NCBI GenBank assembly: GCA_020621405.1
Contig: JAHRYN010000002.1
Location: forward strand, 62,001 to 126,000
DNA: 64,000 nt
Source of the DNA: Betaproteobacteria bacterium
GTDB taxonomy: Bacteria > Pseudomonadota > Gammaproteobacteria > Burkholderiales > Rhodocyclaceae
Direction of reading: 5' to 3'
Shown here: one piece after another, positions 19,195-27,222 of the stretch
Numbering within the stretch: the first letter of the stretch is position 1
How the letters are laid out: each line of letters begins with the position of its first letter
Notes under the pieces: generated by a model
Told to the model about the DNA's origin: nothing
The model's input: the letters and a program-made list of their open reading frames with translations, nothing else
Databases searched by the model: none
Made by a program: the position numbers and the translations under genes

Positions 19195-20010
19195 TCAGAC
19201 AGTCATCTTGCCGAGCTTGCGTCGGGCCGCGTCAAGCCTTTCCTTGTCGGCCTTCTGGCGTGCCTCGACATCGACCAGCTTGATGATGATCAGCGACACG
19301 TTGTCGCCGGTCGGGCGGCCGCGTTCGCGCGCCCGCTTGATGAAGATCTCGGCCGCTTCGCGCGCCGAATAGACAGACAGCACGCCACCGATTTCCTCAT
19401 CGGAAAAGTAGGCCCACAACCCGTCGGAACAGATCATGAAGCTGTCGCCATCGGCCAGTTCCGAAGCACCGCCATAATCGATCCGCGGTTCCTTCTGCGC
19501 GCCCAGACAGTGCAGCAGAAGGTTGCGTTGCGGATGCGTCTTGGCACCTTCCTCGTCCAGCCGGCCCTGGCGGATCAGCTCGCCGACCAGCGAGTGATCC
19601 TTGCTGCAGCTGACCAGCTTGTCGTTGCGGAAATGGTAGATGCGCGAATCGCCGCAATGCGCCCAGTCGACGCGTCCGGCCTGCATCAGCAGCACGCAGG
19701 CGGTCGAGTGCGGATCCTGCTCGGAGGTGAAGCGGGTGAGCTTGATCACCACATGCGACTCCTCCACCACGCTGCGGAGAAGATCTTCCGGCGTTTCGGC
19801 CTTCGGCGCATAGGACTCGAAGTTCTCGCGCGCCTTCAGCATGACCTGCTCGGCCGCCATCGCGCCGCCGCTGTGCCCGCCCATGCCATCGGCGAGCGCA
19901 GCCATCAGCATGCCCTTGTGCCGGGAATGCGGGAAAACGGCTGCACGGTCCTGCTGTTCCTTGCGATCGCCTATGTGCTGCGCAACGCAGCTGTCGAGTT
20001 TGAGCGCCAT
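19195..20010 (-). CDS. PP2C-family (Stp1-type) serine/threonine phosphatase
   Basis: A 271-residue soluble phosphatase with the PP2C metal motifs in order: ALADGMGGHSGG (about residue 38), HCGDSRIYHF (about 117), a KDHSLVGELIRQG segment, MICSDGLWAYF (about 191) and TGDNVSLIII (about 241). Such Mn2+/Mg2+ phosphatases reverse Hanks-type kinase phosphorylation or act in type VI secretion or stress signalling. No kinase gene is adjacent. The C-terminal 25 residues form a charged helix. The neighbouring HDOD gene is on the same strand 101 bases upstream. Confidence 0.88.
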   Translation of the reverse strand: MALKLDSCVAQHIGDRKEQQDRAAVFPHSRHKGMLMAALADGMGGHSGGAMAAEQVMLKARENFESYAPKAETPEDLLRSVVEESHVVIKLTRFTSEQDPHSTACVLLMQAGRVDWAHCGDSRIYHFRNDKLVSCSKDHSLVGELIRQGRLDEEGAKTHPQRNLLLHCLGAQKEPRIDYGGASELADGDSFMICSDGLWAYFSDEEIGGVLSVYSAREAAEIFIKRARERGRPTGDNVSLIIIKLVDVEARQKADKERLDAARRKLGKMTV

Positions 20011-20111
20011 GAAGGTTTCCGGGTACTTCCCGTGATTCTAGCCGTGCAGCGGGCGTTTCCGCAGGGTGCTTGCCCCCGCGTGCCCCCGTTGGGCACGGTT
20101 TTGACGAATGT

Positions 20112-20966
20112 TCACATCGTCAGACTGACATGACGTTCATTGATTTCATCGATGTACTCGCCCAAGGCACTGGCGTGTATGCCCAGCTCTTCCAGTATTT
20201 CCGGGGCACGCACCGACCAGGCGGGATTGGCGAGCCCCTTGTTCAGCAGATAGATGTGGGTCGCCAGCGCGAGGATGCCTATCGTGCTGCGCAGTCCGAA
20301 GGTGTCGTCGTCCGGCATGTCGTGATGGTGGCGGATCGCCTGCACCGTCAGGTCCGGCAGCCCCCAGTTGCGCGCCACCCAGAAACCGACGGTCGCGTGA
20401 TCCAGGCGATAGGCGATGTTCTCCAGCGACACGTCCACCCAGGCCGACTCGTCGTCGAGGCTGAGTTTCTTCCAGTAGTCCGGGTAACGTGCATTCAGCA
20501 GCGGCACGCCGCAGTCGTGGAACATCGCCGCGAGGTAGGCCTGATCCGGAAAGACATTGCAGACCGCCACGCGCTCGCTGGCGATCTGCGACGCGATGCT
20601 GGCAATTTCCTCGCAGCGCGCCCAGAAGCGCTCCATCTGCGGCCCCGGCCCGCCGGCCACCTGGCGGATGGAAATGCCGCGCACCAGATTGACCGTCTGC
20701 GTCAGCCCGACCAGCATCAGCACCTGCTCGGCATTGGCCGGCGGACGCCCGCGGCTGTATGCCGGCGAACGGCACAGCTTGAACAGTGCCGCCAGCACGC
20801 CAGGGTCGCGCGAAATGCTCTCCGCGAGAAAACCGACCTCGAAATCCGGGTTGCGCATCAGGTTGTCGATTTCCATCAGCAGCCGCGGCTTGGTCGGCAG
20901 CATGACGGCGGAACTGTCGAGCAGATCGTCTGCGCTCTCGGGCATTCTGACTTTTGCTTGGCTCAT
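20112..20966 (-). CDS. HDOD-domain signalling protein
   Basis: A 284-residue protein that is almost entirely an HDOD domain, the HD-GYP-like helical fold that lacks full catalytic residues. Supporting segments are the N-terminal LPTKPRLLMEIDNLMRNPD and AALFKLCRSPAYSRG, and the central MFHDCGVPLLNARYP and LDHATVGFWVARNWGLPD. HDOD proteins usually act as regulatory adaptors in c-di-GMP, motility or stress signalling rather than as enzymes. The ATG at 20966 lacks a strong SD. It stands between glcF upstream and the PP2C gene downstream; a functional link to either is not shown. Confidence 0.85.
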   Translation of the reverse strand: MSQAKVRMPESADDLLDSSAVMLPTKPRLLMEIDNLMRNPDFEVGFLAESISRDPGVLAALFKLCRSPAYSRGRPPANAEQVLMLVGLTQTVNLVRGISIRQVAGGPGPQMERFWARCEEIASIASQIASERVAVCNVFPDQAYLAAMFHDCGVPLLNARYPDYWKKLSLDDESAWVDVSLENIAYRLDHATVGFWVARNWGLPDLTVQAIRHHHDMPDDDTFGLRSTIGILALATHIYLLNKGLANPAWSVRAPEILEELGIHASALGEYIDEINERHVSLTM

Positions 20967-21058
20967 GGCGAGGTCGTTTCCGGTTATATCGCGGGTTACG
21001 GCACTTAACGGCGCGTTTTCCCGGAAACTTGAGCACTACCTGCGAGCCCCGCAGCCGC

Positions 21059-22300
21059 TCACCCGGCGGCCGAAACCGCCTCGTCCAGCCACTCGATCCA
21101 GTGCCGGACCGGCACGCCGGCACCACTCTGCAGATGCGCGATGCAGCCCACGTTGGCGCTGGCGATGCCGGTTGCCCCGTTCGCCTGCAGCGCGCCCAGC
21201 TTGTTGTCGCGCAGCGTGCGCGCCAGCCGCGGCTGCAGCAGCGAGTAGCTGCCGGCGGACCCGCAGCACAGGTGGCTGTCGGCAACCGGCTGCAGGTCAT
21301 AGCCGGCACTGCGCAGCAGCCCTTCGGCCAGTCCGCGCACCTGCTGTCCGTGCTGCAGCGAGCACGGCGGGTGGTAGGCCAGCGGGGCAGCCGGTGCGCC
21401 ACGCGACGCGAACAGCGCCTCGATGCGCGCGCGCTCCGCATGCAGGACTTCCGACAGGTCTCGGGTGATCGCGCTGATCCGTGCCGCACGTTCGGCGTAC
21501 TGCGGGTCGTCGGCCAGCAGATGGCCGTACTCGCGCACTGTCGTGCCGCAGCCCGATGCCGTCATCACGATCCCTTCGACGTCACCGCTCTCGATGGCCG
21601 GCCACCACGCATCGATCAGCGCACGCATGTCGTTGCGGCCGCCGTCCTGGTCGTTCAGGTGGAAGCGCAGCGCACCGCAGCAGCCGGCGCGCGGCACTTC
21701 CATCAGGGAAATGCCGATCCGGTCCAGCACGCGCGCCGCCGCGGCGTTGACGTCGGGCATCAGTGCCGGCTGCACGCAGCCGGCCAGCACCAGCATGCGA
21801 CGGGCGTGGCGCACGGCCGGCCACTGGCCGGCCGGCTTCAGCGGCGTGATCTTGACGGCGAGCGATGCCGGCAACAGCGGGCGCATCAGACGCCCGAGCG
21901 CCAGCGCCGTACCGAACACGCCCGGCCGCGACAGGCCCTCGCGCAGCACCCAGCGCGCCGCACGTGCTACCAGCGGCCGATGTGCGCGCTGCTCGGCAAC
22001 CGCGCGGCCGACGTCCGCCAGTTCGCTGTAGCGCACGCCGGACGGACAGGTCGATTCGCAGTTGCGGCAGGTCAGGCAGCGATCCAGGTGCGGCAGCACG
22101 GTGTCGGCAGACACCTCGCCTTCGAGCATCTGCTTGATCAGGTAGATGCGTCCGCGCGGGCCGTCGAGTTCGTCGCCGAGCACCTGATAGGTCGGGCAGG
22201 TCGCGTTGCAGAAGCCGCAATGCACGCACTTGCGCAGCACCGCTTCGGCAGCTTCGCCCTGCGGCGTGTGGCGGATGAAATCGGCCAGTCCGGTCTTCAT
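21059..22300 (-). CDS. glcF: Glycolate oxidase iron-sulfur subunit
   Basis: A 413-residue subunit with two 4Fe-4S ferredoxin clusters near the N-terminus, CVHCGFCNATCP (about residue 22) and CLTCRNCESTCP (about 75). Two CCG-type cysteine domains follow, with landmarks LAGCVQP, GCCGALRFHL, PPCSLQHGQQVRG and CCGSAGSYSLLQP. With GlcD and GlcE it forms the membrane-associated complex that oxidises glycolate to glyoxylate and passes electrons to the quinone pool. It is the last gene of the glcDEF run, 10 bases after glcE. Confidence 0.95.
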   Translation of the reverse strand: MKTGLADFIRHTPQGEAAEAVLRKCVHCGFCNATCPTYQVLGDELDGPRGRIYLIKQMLEGEVSADTVLPHLDRCLTCRNCESTCPSGVRYSELADVGRAVAEQRAHRPLVARAARWVLREGLSRPGVFGTALALGRLMRPLLPASLAVKITPLKPAGQWPAVRHARRMLVLAGCVQPALMPDVNAAAARVLDRIGISLMEVPRAGCCGALRFHLNDQDGGRNDMRALIDAWWPAIESGDVEGIVMTASGCGTTVREYGHLLADDPQYAERAARISAITRDLSEVLHAERARIEALFASRGAPAAPLAYHPPCSLQHGQQVRGLAEGLLRSAGYDLQPVADSHLCCGSAGSYSLLQPRLARTLRDNKLGALQANGATGIASANVGCIAHLQSGAGVPVRHWIEWLDEAVSAAG

Positions 22301-22310
22301 CGGTCGGCCC

Positions 22311-23393
22311 TCACAGATCGGCGTACAGGCGTCCGGGGCTGAACACGCCGGACGGATCGAAAGCCAGTTTCAGGCGGCGGTGCACGGCCATCACCTCGGG
22401 CGCCAGCGGTTCAAACACATCCAGCTCCCGGTCGAAGGGACGCCCGCCACGGAACAGCGTGCTGTGACCGCCCATCGCCGACACCACATGGCGCAGCGCG
22501 TCGGCATCGGCGTCGCTGCGCAGCCAGCGCTGCATGCCGTTCCACTCGATCAGCCGGTCGCCGTCGAGCGGCAGATGCGGCGCCAGCGGCGGCAGTGCGA
22601 TGCGCCACAGTGGCGCCGCGCCGGCGAAGAAGGCATGCCGGTGCTCGCGCACGTCCTGCCAGAACGCATCGGCCGCGGCGTCGCCGAGCACCTCGCCGCC
22701 GATCAGCCTGGCGGCCGCCTCGAGTGCCGGCCGCGCGCCGGACAGGCGCACCGACAGCAGCCCGTCGTGCCAACAGGTGGCCGACACCGGCAGCGGCTGC
22801 GCACCCCACTCGCGCATGCGCTGCAGCGCGGCGGTCTCGTCCAGCGCCAGCACATGCGTCTGCTGCGCCAGCGGCCGCGGCAGGACCTTCAGCGTCACGT
22901 CGAGTATCAGGCACAGCGTGCCGAAACTGCCGGCGATCAGCCGTGACACGTCGAATCCGGCGACGTTCTTCATGACCTGGCCGCCGAAGCGCAGCACGCG
23001 GCCCTGACCGTCCATCACGGTGACGCCGAGCACGAAGTCGCGCAGGCTGCCCGAGGCGATGCGGCGCGGTCCCGACAGGCCGCTGGCCAGTGCGCCGCCC
23101 AGCGTGGCATGCGCGCCGAAGTGTGGCGGCTCGAACGCCAGCATCTGGCCGTTGCACGCCAGCAGCGCCTCGATGTCGGCCAGCCGCGTGCCGGCATGTG
23201 CCGTGAGGTAGAGCTCGGACGGCTCATAGGCGATCACGCCCTGCGCGCCGCGCATGTCCAGCGGCGAGCCAGCCAGATGCAGCCCGAGGAAATCCTTCGA
23301 ACCGCTGCCGTGCGGACGCAGCGCACGGCCCTGCGCCGCGGCATCCAGAACCTGTTCGCGCAGTGCGGAAATCAGTGGCGTCGTCATCGTCAA
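22311..23393 (-). CDS. glcE: Glycolate oxidase FAD-binding subunit
   Basis: A 360-residue FAD-linked oxidase of the VAO/PCMH type, shorter than GlcD. Visible are the RPHGSGSKDFLG start of the FAD domain, the FEPPHFGAHATLGGALASGLSGPRR segment and VMKNVAGFDVSRL. It is required for glycolate oxidase activity with GlcD and GlcF. The gene lies 7 bases after glcD and 10 bases before glcF, so the order is the standard glcDEF operon. The ATG at 23393 fits the short N-terminus of the family. Confidence 0.93.
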   Translation of the reverse strand: MTMTTPLISALREQVLDAAAQGRALRPHGSGSKDFLGLHLAGSPLDMRGAQGVIAYEPSELYLTAHAGTRLADIEALLACNGQMLAFEPPHFGAHATLGGALASGLSGPRRIASGSLRDFVLGVTVMDGQGRVLRFGGQVMKNVAGFDVSRLIAGSFGTLCLILDVTLKVLPRPLAQQTHVLALDETAALQRMREWGAQPLPVSATCWHDGLLSVRLSGARPALEAAARLIGGEVLGDAAADAFWQDVREHRHAFFAGAAPLWRIALPPLAPHLPLDGDRLIEWNGMQRWLRSDADADALRHVVSAMGGHSTLFRGGRPFDRELDVFEPLAPEVMAVHRRLKLAFDPSGVFSPGRLYADL

Positions 23394-23400
23394 ATGCGCG

Positions 23401-24927
23401 TCAGAAGCGCGGCAGGTCAGGGTGCGGCAGCTGGCCGTGATGCACGTGCATGCGGCCCATTTCGGCGCAGCGGTGCAGCGTGGGTACCGCCTTGCCGGGA
23501 TTCAGCAGGCCGGCCGGATCGAACGCCGCCTTCACGCGATGGAACAAGTCCAGCTCGTCGGCGGCAAACTGCATGCACATCTGGTCGATCTTCTCCAGAC
23601 CGACGCCGTGCTCACCGGTGATGGTGCCGCCGAGCGCGATCGACAGTTCGAGGATTTCGACGCCGAAAGCTTCGGCGCGATGCAGCGAATCCGGGTCGTT
23701 CGAATCGAACAGGATAAGCGGGTGCAGGTTGCCGTCACCGGCATGGAACACGTTGAGACAGCGCAATCCGTACTTCACCGACATCGCATTCATCGCCTCC
23801 AGCATGTCGGCGAGCTTGCGGCGCGGAATGGTGCCGTCCATGCAGTAATAGTCGGGCGACATGCGCCCCGCGGCCGGGAAGGCCGCCTTACGTCCGGCCC
23901 AGAAGCGCAGCCGCTCCGCCTCGTCGTTCGACACCCGGACTTCGGTCGCGCCGGCGGCATCGAGCAGCGCGCGCATGCGGGCGATCTCGTCCTGCACTTC
24001 CTCCTCCGTGCCATCGGCCTCGCACAGCAGGATGGCTGCGGCGTCCAGCGGGTAGCCGGCATGGACGAAATCCTCGACCGCCACGGTGGCGCCCTGATCC
24101 ATCATTTCCAGACCGGCCGGAATGATGCCGGCGGCGATGATGTCGGCCACCGCCTGTCCGGCACTGCGCACGTCGCCGAAGGCAGCCAGCACGCAGCGCG
24201 CGACGCGCGGCCGCGGCACCAGCTTGACCGTCACCTCGGTGACGACGCCGAGCAGGCCTTCCGAACCCACGGTCACCGCCAGCAGGTCGTAACCGGGGCT
24301 GTCCGGCGCCGCGCTGCCGATTTCCATCACCTCACCCGTCATGCTGACCATGCGCACGCGCAGCACGTTATGCACGGTCAGACCGTATTTCAGGCAATGC
24401 ACGCCGCCCGAGTTCTCCGCCACATTGCCGCCGATGCTGCAGGCGATCTGCGACGACGGGTCCGGCGCGTAGTAAAGACCGTGCGGCGCGGCCGCCTCGG
24501 ACACCGCGAGATTACGTACGCCCGGTTGCACCACCGCCTGCTGGGCGAGTCGGTCGACCGAAACGATGCGGTTCAGGCGCGCCGTCGACAGCACGACGCC
24601 CTGCCTGTGCGGCGTCGCGCCACCGGACAGGCCGGTGCCGGCGCCGCGCGGCACCACCGGCACGCCGAGCGCGTGACAGGTACGCAGTACCTCGATGACC
24701 TGCTGCTCGGTGGTCGGCAGCGCGACCGCCAGCGGCTGCTCGCGTATCAGCATCAGTCCGTCGCACTCGTAGGCGCGCAGCAGGCCGGAGTCGGTAATCA
24801 GGCAGTCCGCCGGCAGGACGCGCGACAGCGCGGCAATCAGTGTGGGCGTATCAGGAGCGGACACGGCGTGCACGGGCTCGTACGGGAGGCGGATCGGACC
24901 CCGATCATACCTGCAGACATCCTGCAT
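23401..24927 (-). CDS. glcD: Glycolate oxidase catalytic subunit, FAD-linked
   Basis: A 508-residue FAD oxidase. The FAD pyrophosphate loop PRGAGTGLSGGATP is at about residue 95, SIGGNVAENSGG at about 165, and the C-terminal signature FHAGDGNLHPLILFD and GTITGEHGVGLEK at about 410-460. It catalyses glycolate (and D-lactate to a lesser degree) oxidation in complex with GlcE and GlcF. The ATG at 24927 gives about 18 extra residues before the conserved start; a GTG at 24873 would remove them. The short upstream region (24928-25012) is shared with the divergent RES/Xre operon, so both promoters overlap there. No glcC regulator is adjacent. Confidence 0.92.
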   Translation of the reverse strand: MQDVCRYDRGPIRLPYEPVHAVSAPDTPTLIAALSRVLPADCLITDSGLLRAYECDGLMLIREQPLAVALPTTEQQVIEVLRTCHALGVPVVPRGAGTGLSGGATPHRQGVVLSTARLNRIVSVDRLAQQAVVQPGVRNLAVSEAAAPHGLYYAPDPSSQIACSIGGNVAENSGGVHCLKYGLTVHNVLRVRMVSMTGEVMEIGSAAPDSPGYDLLAVTVGSEGLLGVVTEVTVKLVPRPRVARCVLAAFGDVRSAGQAVADIIAAGIIPAGLEMMDQGATVAVEDFVHAGYPLDAAAILLCEADGTEEEVQDEIARMRALLDAAGATEVRVSNDEAERLRFWAGRKAAFPAAGRMSPDYYCMDGTIPRRKLADMLEAMNAMSVKYGLRCLNVFHAGDGNLHPLILFDSNDPDSLHRAEAFGVEILELSIALGGTITGEHGVGLEKIDQMCMQFAADELDLFHRVKAAFDPAGLLNPGKAVPTLHRCAEMGRMHVHHGQLPHPDLPRF

Positions 24928-24965
24928 CGGACCGTTCCCGCCTCCGCCCCTCGATGATCAAAAAC

Positions 24966-24999
24966 CACAAATAACATGTATATTGTGTGTATTGCACAA
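24966..24999. promoter_or_regulatory. Operator/promoter of the Xre-RES operon (CACAA half-sites)
   Basis: Three pentamer half-sites alternate in orientation: CACAA (24966-24970), TTGTG (24983-24987) and CACAA (24995-24999). The last two form a palindrome with a 7-base spacer. A -10-like TATATT is at 24979-24984, about 29 bases before the antitoxin ATG. This layout fits autoregulation by the HTH antitoxin. The same 85-base gap must also carry the glcD promoter in the other direction. Confidence 0.5.
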
Positions 25000-25012
25000 A
25001 TCAAACCTGACC

Positions 25013-25372
25013 ATGTCTGTTGCTGTTGCGAACAAGCCCGATCAGTCGGCGGTGCTGGCGGAAGCGCTGGTCAACGCCGGCCGCATGCTGGGCATGAACC
25101 AGACCGAACTGGGTCGGGTCATCGGCAAGGACCGCAGCGCGGTCAGCCGCGGCCAGATCGCTCCGGCATCGAAGGCCGGCGAACTGGCGCTGCTGCTGAT
25201 CCGCGTCTATCGCGCGCTGTATGTATTGGTCGGCGGCGACGTCACGGCCATGCAGCACTGGATGCACACCGAAAACCGGCACACCGGCGGCGTCCCGCTG
25301 GAACAGATCAGGACCATACAGGGCCTGGTCCAGGTACTCGAATACCTCGACGCGATGCGCGGCAAGGTGTGA
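25013..25372 (+). CDS. Xre/MbcA/ParS-type antitoxin
   Basis: A 119-residue protein. Residues about 14-60 form a helix-turn-helix (GMNQTELGRVIGKDRSAVSR) and residues about 65-119 resemble the toxin-binding domain of the MbcA/ParS/Xre family (RVYRALYVLVGGDVTAMQHW and LVQVLEYLDAMRGKV at the end). It should neutralise the RES-domain toxin encoded immediately downstream and repress its own promoter. The ATG at 25013 is chosen because the upstream frame runs through the AT-rich promoter. Its stop overlaps the toxin start (TGATG), indicating coupled translation. Confidence 0.85.
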   Translation: MSVAVANKPDQSAVLAEALVNAGRMLGMNQTELGRVIGKDRSAVSRGQIAPASKAGELALLLIRVYRALYVLVGGDVTAMQHWMHTENRHTGGVPLEQIRTIQGLVQVLEYLDAMRGKV

Positions 25373-26121
25373 TGGACATCTGGGCCGAAGCGGATGGCAC
25401 ACGCCAAATCAGGCCTGTCGCCGGCACCCTGCTGCGCATGGTCGAAAGCCAGGAACAGGTCGCGACCACGCGTCTGGTCGATGCGCTCGACAAGCAGCAG
25501 GTACTGGAAGAACTGCTCGAAGGCACCAAGCCGGTCTGGCGGGCCGGTACCGAACGCCTGCACTACCTGCTGGCCACGCCGTTCCGCTACCCGCCATTGC
25601 GCCACGGCTCGCGCTTCGGCCGGCGCAGCGAACCGGCGCTGTTGTACGGTGCTCTGTCGCTGCCGACGCTGCTGGCCGAGGCGGCCTACTACCGATTCGT
25701 GTTCTGGCTCGGCATGGCCGTACCGCCCCCCGCTCCGCTCCGCACGCAACATTCGGTGTTCGAGACCCCCTATGCGAGCGCGCGCGGCATCCGGCTGCAG
25801 CAAGCACCATTCGATGCATGGCAGGCCGCACTGACCGACCCGGCCGACTATCGCGACACGCAGGCGCTGGGCAGCGCCATGCGAGAAGCCGGCGTCGCCG
25901 CATTCGAATACTGCTCGGCACGCGACCCGGCGCGCGGCCTCAACGTCGCGCTGTTCGGCCCCGATGCCCTGACCCAGACGCGCCCGGGCTATACCGAGCA
26001 GTGGCTGGCGGAGACGACCGCCGACCGCGTGCGCTATGTCAGCCAGGGCGCTGCACAGGCCTTCGACTTCCCGCTCGGGCTGTTTGCCATCGACGGCCGT
26101 CTGCCCCAGCCGGCGGTCTAG
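25372..26121 (+). CDS. RES-domain toxin (NAD+-degrading family)
   Basis: A 249-residue protein whose middle matches the RES domain: VWRAG (Arg57), a GSRFGRRSEPALLYGALS segment (Arg81, Tyr92) and TLLAEAAYYRF (Glu103), with a later FEYCSARD (Ser182). These correspond to the conserved R, Y, E and S residues of RES toxins such as P. putida Res and mycobacterial MbcT, which deplete cellular NAD+. The length is at the upper end for the family, with about 50 residues before the domain. It starts on the ATG that overlaps the antitoxin stop. It is convergent with the nitronate monooxygenase gene, only 12 bases apart. The enzyme activity is inferred from the family. Confidence 0.85.
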   Translation: MDIWAEADGTRQIRPVAGTLLRMVESQEQVATTRLVDALDKQQVLEELLEGTKPVWRAGTERLHYLLATPFRYPPLRHGSRFGRRSEPALLYGALSLPTLLAEAAYYRFVFWLGMAVPPPAPLRTQHSVFETPYASARGIRLQQAPFDAWQAALTDPADYRDTQALGSAMREAGVAAFEYCSARDPARGLNVALFGPDALTQTRPGYTEQWLAETTADRVRYVSQGAAQAFDFPLGLFAIDGRLPQPAV

Positions 26122-26133
26122 CGTCTGTTGCCC

Positions 26134-27165
26134 TCAGGCTCCGCCCAGCTCGCGCGTCAGCTCGGCCGCAGCCACCACGCGACAGCCGGCGGGATTCTGG
26201 CCCGACCACAGTGGCGAGAAGTCGTCGCGCCCCAGTCTTTCGGCCTTTGCCCGCAGCGGTGACACGGCAGCGGTGGCAAGCGGGAAGGCCGGAGCCAGCG
26301 CGCTGATCGGCCCGCATTCTGCAATGAAGCGATTGATCAGGCCGCGCGCCGGACGTCCGGTAAATACATTGGTCAGCACCGTGTCGCGGCGCATCGGGTC
26401 CTGCAGCGCCGCACGGTGCAGCGGACTGGTGGCCGCCTCCGGACACAGCAGATAGGCGGTACCGACCTGCACGCCCGCAGCCCCCAGCAACCGCGCCGCA
26501 CGCACACCGCGCACGTCGGCGATGCCTCCGGCGGCGATCACCGGCACGCGCACCGCATCGACCACCTGCGGCAGCAGCGCGAACAGGCCGGTCTGCATGG
26601 CCAGGTCGTCCGACAGGAACATGCCGCGATGTCCGCCCGCCTCCAGCCCCTGCGCGATGATGGCGTCCGCACCGTGCGCCTCCAGCCAGCGGGCTTCGGC
26701 CACCGTGGTCGCCGTCGCCAGTATCTTCGCGCCCCAGGCACGCAGTGGTGCCAGCAATTCCTCGGACGGCAATCCGAAATGGAAGCTCACGACCGGCGGC
26801 TCGAATTCGCGCAGCACATCGACCATGCCTGCATTGAAGGTCGCGCGCCCCGGACCGGCCGGCACGCTGCCGGCATCCAGCCCCAGTTCCGCGTAGTACG
26901 GCGCCAGCGATTGCCGCCAGCGGGCGTCGCGCACGGCATCGAACACCGGCGTGGCGTGACAGAAGAAATTGACGTTGAACGGCCGCCCGGTCTGCGCCCG
27001 GATCGCCGTCAGTTCCCGCCGCATCGTGTCCGGATCGAGCATGGCGCACGGCAGCGCCCCCAGCCCGCCGGCATTCGATACCGCCACCGTCAGTGCGCTG
27101 CCCTGCACGCCCGCCATCGGCGCCTGAAGCAGCGGCAGTTCGATGTTCAGCAGACTGGTCAGCAT
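26134..27165 (-). CDS. NAD(P)H-dependent flavin oxidoreductase / nitronate monooxygenase
   Basis: A 343-residue FMN-dependent TIM-barrel protein of the 2-nitropropane dioxygenase family. Motifs are LQAPMAGVQGSALTVAVSNAG at the N-terminus, GADAIIAQGLEAGGHRG (about residue 165) with the catalytic-region histidine, and AAGGIADVRGVRAARLLGAAGVQVGTAYL (about 210). These enzymes oxidise alkyl nitronates to carbonyl compounds and nitrite. Two in-frame ATGs are possible; the one at 27165 is preferred because GGAGGG lies just upstream of it, and that SD would be inside the coding region if the first ATG (27180) were used. It is placed between the RES toxin and glycerate kinase genes. Confidence 0.85.
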   Translation of the reverse strand: MLTSLLNIELPLLQAPMAGVQGSALTVAVSNAGGLGALPCAMLDPDTMRRELTAIRAQTGRPFNVNFFCHATPVFDAVRDARWRQSLAPYYAELGLDAGSVPAGPGRATFNAGMVDVLREFEPPVVSFHFGLPSEELLAPLRAWGAKILATATTVAEARWLEAHGADAIIAQGLEAGGHRGMFLSDDLAMQTGLFALLPQVVDAVRVPVIAAGGIADVRGVRAARLLGAAGVQVGTAYLLCPEAATSPLHRAALQDPMRRDTVLTNVFTGRPARGLINRFIAECGPISALAPAFPLATAAVSPLRAKAERLGRDDFSPLWSGQNPAGCRVVAAAELTRELGGA

Positions 27166-27222
27166 CCGTCCCTCCGTCATTCATCGTGCCCCGGGAACGG
27201 ATGATTGCATGGCTTCAGGCAG

